This document shows positions 17,688 through 27,024 of a stretch of 64,000 bases of DNA, one piece after another. Position 1 is the first letter of the stretch; every line of letters starts with the position of its first letter. The stretch is from CAWDJT01 sp963828705 (GTDB lineage: Bacteria > Desulfobacterota > Syntrophobacteria > Syntrophobacterales > Syntrophobacteraceae). Below the pieces are notes generated by a model that saw only the letters and a program-made list of their open reading frames with translations, did no database searches and was not told where the DNA came from. Location: contig CAWHGA010000023.1 in the NCBI GenBank assembly GCA_963828705.1, positions 205,906-269,905 of the forward strand, given 5' to 3'. The position numbers and the translations under genes are program-made.

Positions 17688-18593
17688 TCACGGACTCACC
17701 GGAAACGGTGCCTGATAGCGCAACGGCTGCCAGGGTTCAGACACATACAGGCGCAGCTGTTCAGCCATATCGGTCCCCACCAGATAATCGGCGACGGTAC
17801 GCTTCTTTTTTTCCGGGTAGACCAGTTCCGGTTCCTCGTGGATGTTCCCCAGGCGCGCGGCCGCTTTCACCGCATTTCTGAAGTTCCCCAGCTCATCGAT
17901 CAAACCCAATTGTTTGGCCAAGGCCCCCGTCAACACTCGGCCATCGGCGATCGGCCGAACCTGTTCTTCCGGCAGATTACGGCCCTTGACCACGTCCTGA
18001 ATGAATTGCTGGTGCACCTCATCAATGAGCGTCTGAGTCATCGCTGCTTCTTCCGGGGTCATCTTCCGGCTGGGATTGCCGATGTCCTTGAACTGGCCAC
18101 TCTTGAGCGTGATCATTTCATACCCCAGCTTGTCAAAAAGGCCGCTGAAATTGCTGAAGCGGATAATCACCCCGATGCTGCCGGTGAGTGTCCCAGGGTT
18201 GGCGACAATATAGTTGGCAGCGGAAGCGACGTAGTAGCCTCCAGAAGCGGCGATTCCCCCCATGGAAGCCACCACCGGTTTCTTTTCAATGGTCTGGCGG
18301 ATCTCCTGATAAATCTCCTGGGATGGGCCCACGCCTCCACCGGGAGATTCAATTCGTACGAGAATGGCCCTGATGCTCGAGTCGTCGCGAAAGTTCTTGA
18401 TCTGCTCCAGGGTCTCCTTGACGTCAAGGATCATGCCCTTGATTTCCACAACACCGACCTTGGCTGACGAAAGAGTCAACTTGGCCCTGCCATTGCTCGC
18501 CTGGCGATGGTTCTTCCAGAAGAGGGAAGCCACCATCGACAGCGCAAACAACAGGAGCACAACCACTACAATCAATATCCCACGCTTTTTCAC
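17688..18593 (-). CDS. sppA: Signal peptide peptidase SppA (short form)
   Basis: 301 residues. A membrane-anchored serine protease that degrades cleaved signal peptides. Residues 6-26 are one transmembrane anchor (ILIVVVVLLLFALSMVASLF). The protease domain shows VRIESPGGGVGPSQEIY, MGGIAASGGYYVASAA and GTLTGSIGVI, which holds the presumed nucleophile Ser. The basic residue follows about 50 residues on, in the KDIGNPSRKMT region (tentative). The short, single-domain form resembles Bacillus SppA rather than the tandem E. coli protein. The start is GTG at 18593 after GGAG. It lies downstream of rpsA on the same strand, beyond a terminator. Confidence 0.92.
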   Translation of the reverse strand: MKKRGILIVVVVLLLFALSMVASLFWKNHRQASNGRAKLTLSSAKVGVVEIKGMILDVKETLEQIKNFRDDSSIRAILVRIESPGGGVGPSQEIYQEIRQTIEKKPVVASMGGIAASGGYYVASAANYIVANPGTLTGSIGVIIRFSNFSGLFDKLGYEMITLKSGQFKDIGNPSRKMTPEEAAMTQTLIDEVHQQFIQDVVKGRNLPEEQVRPIADGRVLTGALAKQLGLIDELGNFRNAVKAAARLGNIHEEPELVYPEKKKRTVADYLVGTDMAEQLRLYVSEPWQPLRYQAPFPVSP

Positions 18594-18760
18594 CCGTCAC
18601 TCCCCATAACGGCAGATTCTACCGGCGCCGAAACCACCGATCGGCACCCAGCCCTAAATACGAACAGCCGGGAACTACCTGAAGTCATTCCTGGCTACTC
18701 AGATTCACAACGGCCATAACACCATTGCCAGCGATATTCCACCTTGACCTTCAAAAGCAA

Positions 18761-18795
18761 ACACCCGGTTAAGCTTGAAAGCATACACCGGGTGT
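18761..18795 (-). terminator. Intrinsic terminator after rpsA
   Basis: On the minus strand a 9-bp stem (ACACCCGGT / ACCGGGTGT, 17-base loop) is followed by a T-rich run, TTTGCTTTTG. It starts about 48 bases beyond the rpsA stop codon. Confidence 0.6.
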
Positions 18796-18842
18796 CGGAA
18801 TGCACTATGTGTGAGTGGGTACGAACGACGGTAACAACGAGA

Positions 18843-20632
18843 TCACGCGTCCTCGGGCGAAGGCGGTGTCTGCGCCCGCGCCTCCATTTCCTCCTTGAGC
18901 AACTCACCCAGGTTGGAAGTGGCCGCCTTGGCGTTGTTCATGTAATCGTGGTAGCTGGACCGTTCTTCGTGCTCCTCCACCTTCTCGCATGGAAAGCCCG
19001 ATCTTGCGGTCTTTTGGCGAAAGGTTTATGACCTTGGCGGTGACCGCATCGCCCACCTTGAACTGGCCGACCGGAGACTTGATCTTTTCCTTGCTGATCT
19101 CCGAAACATGTACCAGCCCCTCAATGCCTTCTTCAAGTTCAACAAAAAGGCCGAAGTCGGTCACGTTGGTGATGGGACCGGCAATGACAGTTCCGACCGG
19201 GTAGCGATCGGGGATGCTCTGCCAGGGATCGGGCTCCAGTTGCTTGATCCCCAGGGAGAACCGTTCATTGCCCTTGTCGATGTTAAGCACCTTGGCCTGG
19301 ACTTCCTGGCCCTTCTTGAAGACTTCCGACGGATGCTTGATCCGTTTGGTCCAGGAAATATCGGAGATGTGAACCAGTCCGTCGATGCCCTCATCGATGC
19401 CGATGAATACCCCAAAGTCGGTGATATTCTTGATCTTTCCGGCAATGATGGTGTCCACGGGATACTTCTCGGCGATGACATCCCAGGGGTTGGGTTCGAT
19501 CTGTTTCATGCCCAGCGAGATGCGTTTGTTGTCCACATTGATGTCCAGCACCACCGCTTCCACGGTGTCGCCAACGCTTAGGATCTTGGATGGATGACGG
19601 ATCTTGCGGGTCCAGGACATTTCGGAGATGTGGATCAGGCCTTCCACGCCGTCTTCGATCTCAACAAAAGCGCCATAATCGGTGAGGCTGACCACGCGAC
19701 CGTTGATGCGGGTGCCAATGGGGTATTTTTCAGAGGCGGTGGTCCAGGGATCGGCCACCAATTGCTTCAAGCCCAAGGAGACCCGTTCGTTGTTGCGATC
19801 GAACTGCAGCACCTTGACCTGGATCTTTTGCCCGATCTGGCACATTTCCGATGGATGCCCCACCCGTCCCCAACTCATGTCGGTGATGTGGAGCAATCCA
19901 TCGATACCGCCGAGATCCACAAAAACACCGTAATCGGTAATATTCTTGACGGTGCCTTCGATGACCTTGCCCTCTTCCAGGTCGGCCAGAGTTTGGGCTT
20001 TCAGATGATCACGCTCTTTTTCCAGCAGTGCCCGGCGGGAAAGCACCACGTTGCGCCGCTTCTTGTTGTACTTGAGGATTTTGAACTGGAAGGATTTGGT
20101 TGATCAAGGATTCGAGGTTGCGTACCGGACGAAGATCCACCTGCGAGCCTGGTAGGAAGGCCTGGATGCCGATGTCTACCGCCAGACCGCCTTTGACCTT
20201 GGAGACCACCATGCCTTCGATGATTCCGTCCTCGTTGTAGATCAGGCTGATGTCATCCCAGATCTTGATCTTCAGGGCTTTATCCTTGGAAAGGATGATG
20301 GCCCCATCGTCGTCTTCACGGTATTCCAGCAGGGCATCGACCTCATCGCCGACCGCCGCCTGGACAGTGCCGTTCTCATCCCTGAATTCATCAATGCGGA
20401 TCTGCCCTTCGGACTTGTATCCAATATCCACCATGACGAAGTCATCGGTGATCTGGATGATCTTGCCGTGGATGACTTCCCCTTCCAGGATATTAACCAT
20501 GCTGCTTTCGTACAGTTCCTGGAAGGACTCCATATCATCAGCTTCGTCGCCATCCATGGATGGTTCATTGGCTATGAGAGTCTCTTCAGGGTGAAGGGCT
20601 TCCTGATATTGTGCTTCGTCTTTCTCAACCAT
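18843..20632 (-). CDS. rpsA: 30S ribosomal protein S1 (two frameshifts)
   Basis: About 595 residues when two frameshifts are merged. S1 binds mRNA on the 30S subunit. Six S1 RNA-binding repeats are visible, e.g. GKIIQITDDFVMVDIG (repeat 1), GMVVSKVKGGLAVDIG (2), GTVKNITDYGVFVDLG (3) and GKIKNITDFGVFIGID (5). The first break, one extra T in a TTT run at 20095-20097 (an A in the coding strand), separates RNLESLINQ from SFQFKILKYNKKRRNV in repeat 2. The second, near 18981-18987, separates IGLSMRE from VEEHEERSSYHDY at the C-terminus. S1 is essential in such bacteria, so errors in the sequence are far likelier than a true pseudogene. Upstream cmk and hisC share the strand. Confidence 0.93.
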
Positions 20633-20785
20633 TAATCAACTACCCCCTTATCCAAATTTGGCGCGGCGCGCCTTATCAACGTGCGGAATCTAGCAAAGAG
20701 CCAATTATTTTACAACGCTAATTTTCAGCCGGTGGCCCTATTCTGCCCGTTCGGCTTTGATTATAAGCGTTTTTTATAATAAAAC

Positions 20786-21424
20786 TCAATAAGTTGCATC
20801 ATAACACTCGGCGGCATCCAGGTGGGAGGTGTCGAGGAGGAAAGCATCCGCCGCCGGCCGCAGAGGCGCTAAGCTGCGTTGCTCGTCGGCTTCGTCACGC
20901 GCTCGAATCTGCGCTTCGAGCAGTTCGTATTCGATTTCCATCCCTTTCTGGCGATACTCCAACTGACGGCGCCGGGTTCGGGTGGCAATATCGGCGGTCA
21001 GATACACTTTGAAGGGCGTGCCGGGAAAAACCACCGTGGTCATGTCACGTCCTTCGGCTACCACATCGCCCTCATCCGCCAGGCGTCTTTGCCAGCCGGT
21101 GAGAAATTCTCGAACCGCCGGGAGCTGCGAAACCCGCGAGGCCATGTTGGTGATTTCCGGTTCCCGCAGCTCGTCCCCGAGCGGCTTTCCCCGATAGCCA
21201 ATCACTATCTCCCCGGCAGCCAATTGAAACTGCACGGGAAGTTGTTCCAGCATTTCCAGTGTGAGGGTTGTGTCCCGATAGCGCAGGTCCTCCCGGCGCA
21301 GCGCCCAGGCCACGGCCCGATACATGGCGCCGGTATCCAGATAGATAAAACCCAGCTCTCGGGCCAACTGCCGCGCCACGGTGCTCTTACCCGCACCCGC
21401 CGGGCCGTCAATGGCAATCACCAT
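20786..21424 (-). CDS. cmk: Cytidylate kinase
   Basis: 212 residues. Phosphorylates CMP and dCMP. Walker A is in MVIAIDGPAGAGKSTVARQL at the very N-terminus, followed by GFIYLDTGAMYRAVAW, VVAEGRDMTTVVFP and the LID-like LEYRQKGMEIEYE. The family's ARDxxD stretch appears as RARDEADEQRSLAPLRPA. The ATG at 21424 overlaps the hisC stop by seven bases. The hisC-cmk-rpsA order is common in deltaproteobacterial genomes. Confidence 0.95.
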   Translation of the reverse strand: MVIAIDGPAGAGKSTVARQLARELGFIYLDTGAMYRAVAWALRREDLRYRDTTLTLEMLEQLPVQFQLAAGEIVIGYRGKPLGDELREPEITNMASRVSQLPAVREFLTGWQRRLADEGDVVAEGRDMTTVVFPGTPFKVYLTADIATRTRRRQLEYRQKGMEIEYELLEAQIRARDEADEQRSLAPLRPAADAFLLDTSHLDAAECYDATY

Positions 21425-22580
21425 AACCGCCCCTCAACTCTGGCGAACGTGGCCGCGGTGCTGTCCGCATGCGGCCCACTGCCGGTCAGTTCCGCCAACA
21501 CCTCTTCCAGGGCCGTCACAAAACGCCGGTTTTCTTCGGGAAGGCCGACATTGATGCGAATGTGGTGCAGCAGCCCATAGGAAGCCATCGAACGTATGAT
21601 CACGCCCCGCCGAAGCATCGCTTCATAGACCCGGCGCGCCTCGAACGGTACCTCGATCAGAACGAAATTGGTCTGGGTCGGAACATAGGGCAGACGCAAA
21701 CGATCCAGTTCGCCATAGAGGTAACTCAGGCCATCCCAGGTGGTCTGCCGGGTTCTGGCCAGAAACTCTTCGTCATCCAACGCCGCCAGCGCGGCCACTT
21801 GCGACACCGCAGTGGTGTTAAACGGCTGACGCACCCGGTTCAGATAGTCAGCCACCTGAGCCGGCATCACCCCGTAGCCGATGCGTATTCCAGCCAGGCC
21901 GTAGGCCTTGGAGAAGGTGCGCAGCACCACCACGGGAGGTGTCAGCCGTTGGGCCTCGTCAAACCCATTAGGGCATTGCTCATCACGGACGAATTCGATA
22001 TACGCCTCATCGAGCACCACAATCACATCACCCGGCAGTCTTTCCAGAAACGTTGCCAGTTCTGTTTGCGAACACAGGTACCGGTTGGGTTGTTGGGATT
22101 GTTGACAAAGATCACGCGGGTCCGGTGCGTGACCGCGGCCGCCATGGCTTCCAGGTCAAGATGGAAATCCTTGAGGGGTACGGGGATGCCGCGGGCGCCC
22201 ACGGTCTGAACCGCCAGGCTGTAGACCAGAAAGGATGGAGCTGGCATGATGACTTCGTCGCCGGGCAAAACAAAAGCGCGGATGACCAGTTCGATGATCT
22301 CGTTGGATCCATTGCCCAGCACGATCCCGTCAAAGGGGATGTGGTATTTCTCACTGAGTTTGCGGCGCAGATAGTAACCGCTGCCATCGGGATATCGATG
22401 GAGCCGCGGGAGCACCTGCTGCATGGCCGCCACCGCCTTGGGCGAAGGACCGAGGGGATTCTCGTTACTGGCCAGCTTGATGGAATCGCTGATGCCGTAT
22501 TCGCGTTCCAGTTCTTCCAAGGGTTTCCCCGGAGGATAGGGGACCAGACTCTCGATGTGCGGTGGAACACGTAGGTTCAT
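21418..22580 (-). CDS. hisC: Histidinol-phosphate aminotransferase (one frameshift)
   Basis: About 387 residues after merging one frameshift. A PLP enzyme converting imidazole-acetol phosphate to histidinol phosphate. The N-terminal part has SIKLASNENPLGPSPKAVAA and LGNGSNEIIELVIRAF. The C-terminal part has VLDEAYIEFV, the PLP-lysine segment RTFSKAYGLAGIRIGYG and LRRGVIIRSMASYGL. One base is missing near 22068-22072: adding it turns the out-of-frame tail after NPNNPTGTCV into SQTELATFLERLPGDVIVV, matching the family. The start ATG at 22580 fits the family length; its ribosome site is weak. Confidence 0.92.
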
Positions 22581-22654
22581 TTCTATGCTTTCCGCCCTGA
22601 AGAAATAAGGTTTCCACATGCAACCCACTGGGTGGGTTATCGGAGCAGTTATGG

Positions 22655-22811
22655 GAGCCTCTTGCAAAACTATTTCCGTATCTTATTTTGATACCCATTA
22701 ATGATACCTCAGGACAGGCTTCACCACGAACGGAAAACCAGCACGTTACGGATGCAGAACTCTGTTCGCCCTGAGGTATCGACGGGTGAACAGGACTCTT
22801 GCAAGAGGCTC
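22655..22811. repeat. MITE-like palindromic element
   Basis: The 13-base sequence GAGCCTCTTGCAA (22655-22667) reappears inverted as TTGCAAGAGGCTC (22799-22811), bounding 157 bases. A second, nested perfect inverted repeat, GATACCTCAGG (22703-22713) and CCTGAGGTATC (22770-22780), lies inside. There is no transposase. The structure suits a small non-autonomous transposable element between hisC and rpoH. Confidence 0.5.
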
Positions 22812-23074
22812 ATTAGGACACTGGTTTATAGATAATGGTCCATCGAAAGGCAACGGGTTTTCGTGGACTGGGCTGGGTTTGCCATTTGCCCTTTGATCTT
22901 GTCTTGCCGGCATGCCTGTACTATGATTTCGCGCAGGTCGCGGAATCGATTGGGATTCCAAGGACCTGGTCGCGCAGCGGTGGGGGCAGGTTTCGTGAGG
23001 ATTGCCTCGCACTCACCAGGGATGCCCGGATTAAACCAGAAAGATGTTGCAAACCGAATGACTTCAGGCTGGAT

Positions 23075-24037
23075 ATGAAACCCAACGATCACGAGTCGGA
23101 TGACCTTTATCAGGTTAAGAATGGTAGCCACAAGAAGCCTGTCGCCGCACCTCTTGCCGGCAAACCGCGTCCTGTAGTTCTCGACCCCCTGCGGTTGTAC
23201 CTGGACGAGATCAAGAGGTACTCCCTGTTGTCAAGGGAAGAGGAAGTGGAACTGGCTCGGAGTTACCACGAAGAGGGTGACGTCCAGGCAGCCTATCGCC
23301 TCATTACCGCCAACCTGAGGTTGGTCGTCAAGATCGCCATGGATTTCCAACGCCACTGGATGCAGAATCTGATGGACCTCATCCAGGAAGGCAATGTAGG
23401 GCTTATGCAGGCGGTGAAGAAGTTCGATCCCTACCGAGGCTACAAGTTCTCCTACTATGCATCATTCTGGATCAAAGCCTACATCATCAAGTTCATCATG
23501 GACAATTGGAAGCTGGTGAAAATCGGTACCACCCAGGCCCAGCGAAAGCTCTTCTTCAACCTGCGCAAGGAAAAGGAACGGTTGGAAGCCCAAGGCATCG
23601 CAGCGGAGCCCAAGCTATTGAGTGAACGTCTGGATGTCAAGGAATCCGAAGTTGTGGAGATGGAACAACGCCTCAGCAGTTGGGAAATCTCTTTGGATGC
23701 GCCGCTGCATGAGGATTCCGAGGACACCCACAAGTCTTTTCTGCCCGCCAATCTGGTGCCGGCGGATGAACAGCTGGCGGACCACGAGGCCAAGGCCATC
23801 CTTCATGACAGACTGATGCTTTTCCGTGAGCAACTCAAAGACAAGGAAGCCTTTATCTTTGACCAGCGGCTGCTGGCGGAAACCCCTTTGACCCTTCAGG
23901 AGATCGGTGAAAAATTCGGAATCAGTCGGGAACGGGTCCGCCAGATTGAAAGCCGTCTTAAAGGCAAGCTCAAGTCCTACCTGGAAGAAAAAATCGAAGA
24001 CCTGGAAATGCTGCAGGAAAGCATGATCGACGCCTGA
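23075..24037 (+). CDS. rpoH: RNA polymerase sigma-32 factor
   Basis: 320 residues. Alternative sigma factor for heat-shock genes. Region 1.2-like DPLRLYLDEIKRYSLLSREEE is followed by region 2 (LITANLRLVVKIAMDF, LIQEGNVGLMQAVKKFDPYR, YYASFWIKAYIIKFIMD). The RpoH box is QRKLFFNLRKEKERLEAQG, nearly identical to the E. coli core, and region 4 is LTLQEIGEKFGISRERVRQIE. The ATG at 23075 matches the family start; an open frame upstream to 22835 is not conserved-looking. A MITE-like element lies in the upstream spacer. Its stop directly abuts the convergent amidohydrolase stop. Confidence 0.92.
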   Translation: MKPNDHESDDLYQVKNGSHKKPVAAPLAGKPRPVVLDPLRLYLDEIKRYSLLSREEEVELARSYHEEGDVQAAYRLITANLRLVVKIAMDFQRHWMQNLMDLIQEGNVGLMQAVKKFDPYRGYKFSYYASFWIKAYIIKFIMDNWKLVKIGTTQAQRKLFFNLRKEKERLEAQGIAAEPKLLSERLDVKESEVVEMEQRLSSWEISLDAPLHEDSEDTHKSFLPANLVPADEQLADHEAKAILHDRLMLFREQLKDKEAFIFDQRLLAETPLTLQEIGEKFGISRERVRQIESRLKGKLKSYLEEKIEDLEMLQESMIDA

Positions 24038-24883
24038 TCACGATTCAATACCGAACAAACGGGCGGCATTGCCTCCGACAATGGCCCGGACTGCATCAGC
24101 GCCCAGGCCGGAAGCGGTGATTTCGCGCAGATATCGCACCGGTGCCAACAGTGGGTAATCGCTGCCAAAGAGGATCTTTTCAGCCCCCACCAGGCGAACC
24201 ATCTGGCTATAGATTTCCGGCCGGTACAGAAACGGCGACGCAGCCGTATCATAGTAGACCTGTGCCAGCACTTCGGGCGCCTCCTTTTTGAGTAACCCAT
24301 AGAAACCTAGACCACCCCCCCAGTGGGCGAGAATCAGAGGAATACTCTGGGCTCGGCGAGCGATTTCATAGTAGAAATCCAATCCCATTGGGGCTTTGCC
24401 CGGATACCAGTGGCCCACGGGTTCGTTGGCATGAACGAGTAACACCCCGTCCCCTGACCGGCAGCAGTCGATCAGGATCTGATAGCCCTCGATCGCCGCC
24501 TCCACCGGGCAATCCTCATAAACCGCCAGCTCTCCCAGACCGCGGGCGCCCGCCTGGAGGCATCGTTGCGCTTCCCCGCCAGCACCCTTGCTGAGAGGAT
24601 TCACGCAGGCCAGGGGGATCAGCCGCTGCCGGTATCGGCCAGCGGCCTCCAGAACGTAGTCATTGTGGCGCCTGGCCGTGTCTGTGTCGTTCCAAGGAAA
24701 TCCAAACACCACTGCCCGATCAATCTCATCCCGATCCATCGCCACGAGTAGGGGTTCGGCAGAAATCAGGCGGGCTTTGGACGATTCATAGAGCAAACGG
24801 AAGGCGGGTTCGCCGTCAAAAAACCGCGATCGGTCCTGGACGATTTCCGGCGGAAAGATATGGGTGTGAACATCAATACGCAT
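24038..24883 (-). CDS. Amidohydrolase family (amidohydrolase_2) protein
   Basis: 281 residues, a TIM-barrel metal-dependent hydrolase or decarboxylase of the amidohydrolase_2 group. The metal motif MRIDVHTHIFPPEI is at the N-terminus, a His of LVHANEPVGHW and the HWGGGLGFYGLL segment in the middle, and LFGSDYPLLAPVRYL with the conserved Asp near the end. The substrate cannot be told. The ATG at 24883 with AGGA nine bases upstream is better than the in-frame TTG at 24892. It has zero intergenic distance to the rpoH stop. Confidence 0.78.
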   Translation of the reverse strand: MRIDVHTHIFPPEIVQDRSRFFDGEPAFRLLYESSKARLISAEPLLVAMDRDEIDRAVVFGFPWNDTDTARRHNDYVLEAAGRYRQRLIPLACVNPLSKGAGGEAQRCLQAGARGLGELAVYEDCPVEAAIEGYQILIDCCRSGDGVLLVHANEPVGHWYPGKAPMGLDFYYEIARRAQSIPLILAHWGGGLGFYGLLKKEAPEVLAQVYYDTAASPFLYRPEIYSQMVRLVGAEKILFGSDYPLLAPVRYLREITASGLGADAVRAIVGGNAARLFGIES

Positions 24884-25122
24884 CGGTTCCAATCCTCATC
24901 TTGTGCCTGTCACCCAAGGCTGGTTCGAGGGTCAGCGCCCGCCGCCGGTCCTTCACCGACCGGGGAGGAAACAGCCTGAGAAGTTTTGTTCCGTGTGATC
25001 AGCACGAATGCTTTGCAGGTTCTGTCTGCTGCCGGTAGGCTCCCGACCGTTGCCGCGGTCATCATTGACTGGATCATACTATATTCGTCAAGGGTTAATC
25101 CTTGCCTTTTTCAGCATATTCT

Positions 25123-25200
25123 TGGATGCTCACTTTCGCGGGCATGACGTAACAAGGGCTTCCGATTTGGTGGTCATTCCTGTGAAGGTAGGAATCCAGG
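25123..25200. repeat. Dispersed palindromic repeat, copy A
   Basis: Two degenerate opposed arms: TGGATGCTCACTTTCGCGGG followed by CATGACG, then GTCATTCCTGTGAAGGTAGG followed by AATCCAGG. They are variants of the GTCATTC...GGAATCCAG repeat also present near 40785 and 50849. The copy lies in the 486-base spacer upstream of the inositol monophosphatase gene, in which no gene was seen. Confidence 0.55.
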
Positions 25201-25369
25201 AAGCTCTCTGACTCAAGTAACCCCAGGAGAAGAAAGCAACTTCTCATCCTCTCATGGGAATAATGCCCATGACCTGGATGGTCACAAGCAAAGTTCGTAA
25301 ATGGAGCCATTGCTTCGAGGGGACAGAATTGCTGCAGCACTTCCCTACACTCTCTCGCCCTTACGCCTC

Positions 25370-26257
25370 ATGGATTTTCCCGGCAACGTGCACCAGCCAT
25401 TTGCACCAGGAAGAAAGGCTAAAATCTTGACCGATTCGTCTGCAACTGCTGACCTGGATCAGGCCGAAGCTGTCTGCCTGCAGGCGATCACTGCCTCAGG
25501 CCGGCTGGTGGCTGAACACTTCGGCAATACCCACTCGTTTACCGTCGAAATGAAAAGGCCTTTTGACTACGTCACCGACGTCGATCGCCGCAGTGAAGAT
25601 CTTATCGTCGAGATCATCTCCAGCCGGTTTGCTGATCACCATATTCTCGCGGAGGAACGTTCCGGGGTCAACCTGCCTTCCGGCCCAACCTGGATCATTG
25701 ATCCCCTGGACGGAACCACCAACTTCATCCACGGTTTTCCCTTTGTGGCCGTTTCCATTGCCTTGATGGTGGAAGATCAGGTGGTTCTCGGCATGGTCTA
25801 TGACCCGCTACGCCATGAGCTCTTTCGTGCTCGGCGCAATCGTGGGGCCACCCTTAATGACGTCCCGATCCGGCTCCGGAGTGTGCCGTCCCTGGCAGGT
25901 GCGCTGATAGCCACTGGTTTCCCTTTTCGCGAACGGCACTTGATCGAACCCTATCTGGAGACGCTTCGAGTAGTGCTCAAGGAAGTCAGTGGTGTGCGGC
26001 GTCCCGGTGCGGCGGCTCTGGATCTGGCCTACCTGGCCTGTGGTCGGGTGGACGGGTTTTGGGAGATCGGGCTCAAGCCCTGGGACATCGCCGCGGGAAG
26101 TCTCCTGGTGGAAGAATCCGGGGGGACGGTGAGCGATTTCTGGGGGGAAGGCAGACACCTTCACTGCGGACATATCGTGGCAGGCGGGCCAATGGTTCAT
26201 CCCTTCCTGCTTCATCAGGTCGAGAACTATTTGGCGCCGATTCTCGAAAAACCCTGA
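25370..26257 (+). CDS. suhB: Inositol monophosphatase family protein
   Basis: 295 residues from the ATG at 25370. Mg-dependent phosphatase family acting on inositol-1-phosphate or related sugar phosphates. Metal-binding motifs are AEERSG, WIIDPLDGTTNFIHGFP (WxDPxDGTxNF) and GLKPWDIAAGSLLVEESGG (the second DxxAG). DYVTDVDRRSEDLI precedes them. The start is uncertain: a TTG at 25427 with AGAAAGG upstream gives a protein of 276 residues, closer to the usual family length. The symbol suhB is used for the family and does not prove the exact substrate. Confidence 0.85.
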   Translation: MDFPGNVHQPFAPGRKAKILTDSSATADLDQAEAVCLQAITASGRLVAEHFGNTHSFTVEMKRPFDYVTDVDRRSEDLIVEIISSRFADHHILAEERSGVNLPSGPTWIIDPLDGTTNFIHGFPFVAVSIALMVEDQVVLGMVYDPLRHELFRARRNRGATLNDVPIRLRSVPSLAGALIATGFPFRERHLIEPYLETLRVVLKEVSGVRRPGAAALDLAYLACGRVDGFWEIGLKPWDIAAGSLLVEESGGTVSDFWGEGRHLHCGHIVAGGPMVHPFLLHQVENYLAPILEKP

Positions 26258-26382
26258 GCCCATGGGAGGACTGCTGGTCGCCTCACTAGTACAGCCGGGC
26301 GGAAATGTTGCACCAGTTTGGAAATGATGCTGGATACACTGGATATGGGATGCAGTGGCCTCGCAGGGTGCCAATCTCATGG

Positions 26383-26427
26383 ACATGGCATGAACGCCGG
26401 GAACAAGCTCCGGCGTTCATGCCATGT
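26383..26427. terminator. Long perfect hairpin between convergent genes
   Basis: ACATGGCATGAACGCCGG (26383-26400) pairs perfectly over 18 bp with 26410-26427 around a nine-base loop. It lies between the stop codons of suhB (26257) and the minus-strand acidic protein (26520), so it may terminate transcription from both sides. There is no T-tract; it could instead be a mobile palindromic repeat. Confidence 0.5.
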
Positions 26428-26519
26428 CACGTGACCAGCGGAAGGACGGGCGGCTCGCTCGCCAACCAGTCTGGTGTTTCCGAGTGGGAAGGTCTTCCAA
26501 CGCGCGCCGGCAATTCCCA

Positions 26520-26915
26520 TCACTTGGGTGGGGCCACATTCATAGCTATCAGCTTCTTGGTGTTTTCGAATATGACCTCCATCTTTTTTGGAGTGATCAC
26601 TTTGATGACGACGCCCAAACCGAAGACCGGATGCAAGATCAAGGCTCCGTCGTTATAGCTGTCACCCAGCCGGTACTCTGGGACTCCGACTTTGTTGGCC
26701 TGGAGCAGGAGTTGCCGCCAATCATCGTCGGTCTTGGGACGATTTGCCCCCTTCGAAAGCACCGAAGGGATGATTTCTTCGTCGTCTTCCTCATCCAGTA
26801 GTATGTCGACGTCTTCCTCAGCAAAATCCAGCTCATCATCCTGGGCAAATTCCAGATCGTCTTCGGGTTCGAATTCATCGATTATTTCATCGTCGCTCTT
26901 GCTATTCTTGGTCAT
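26520..26915 (-). CDS. Conserved hypothetical protein, acidic N-terminus plus SH3-like end
   Basis: 131 residues. The first 50 are strongly acidic (Asp/Glu-rich, e.g. DDLEFAQDDELDFAEEDVD) and probably disordered. The C-terminal ~50 residues form a compact small-domain pattern, YNDGALILHPVFGLGVV followed by VITPKKMEVIFE and NTKKLIAMN. This resembles the small beta-rich (SH3/Tudor-like) modules seen at the ends of nucleic-acid-binding proteins. ATG at 26915 after GGAGAAAGC. The exact role is unknown. It lies upstream of nothing on its own strand and is convergent with suhB. Confidence 0.7.
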   Translation of the reverse strand: MTKNSKSDDEIIDEFEPEDDLEFAQDDELDFAEEDVDILLDEEDDEEIIPSVLSKGANRPKTDDDWRQLLLQANKVGVPEYRLGDSYNDGALILHPVFGLGVVIKVITPKKMEVIFENTKKLIAMNVAPPK

Positions 26916-27024
26916 GCTTTCTCCCATCTACGAGTTCTTTGGATCTTCCAATGCACCGGCGGGGTCCGGAGAGCCTTCGCCGGCATTCGGGACTGCTTCT
27001 CGTTCCCGTATCTGTTTGGTTCAC

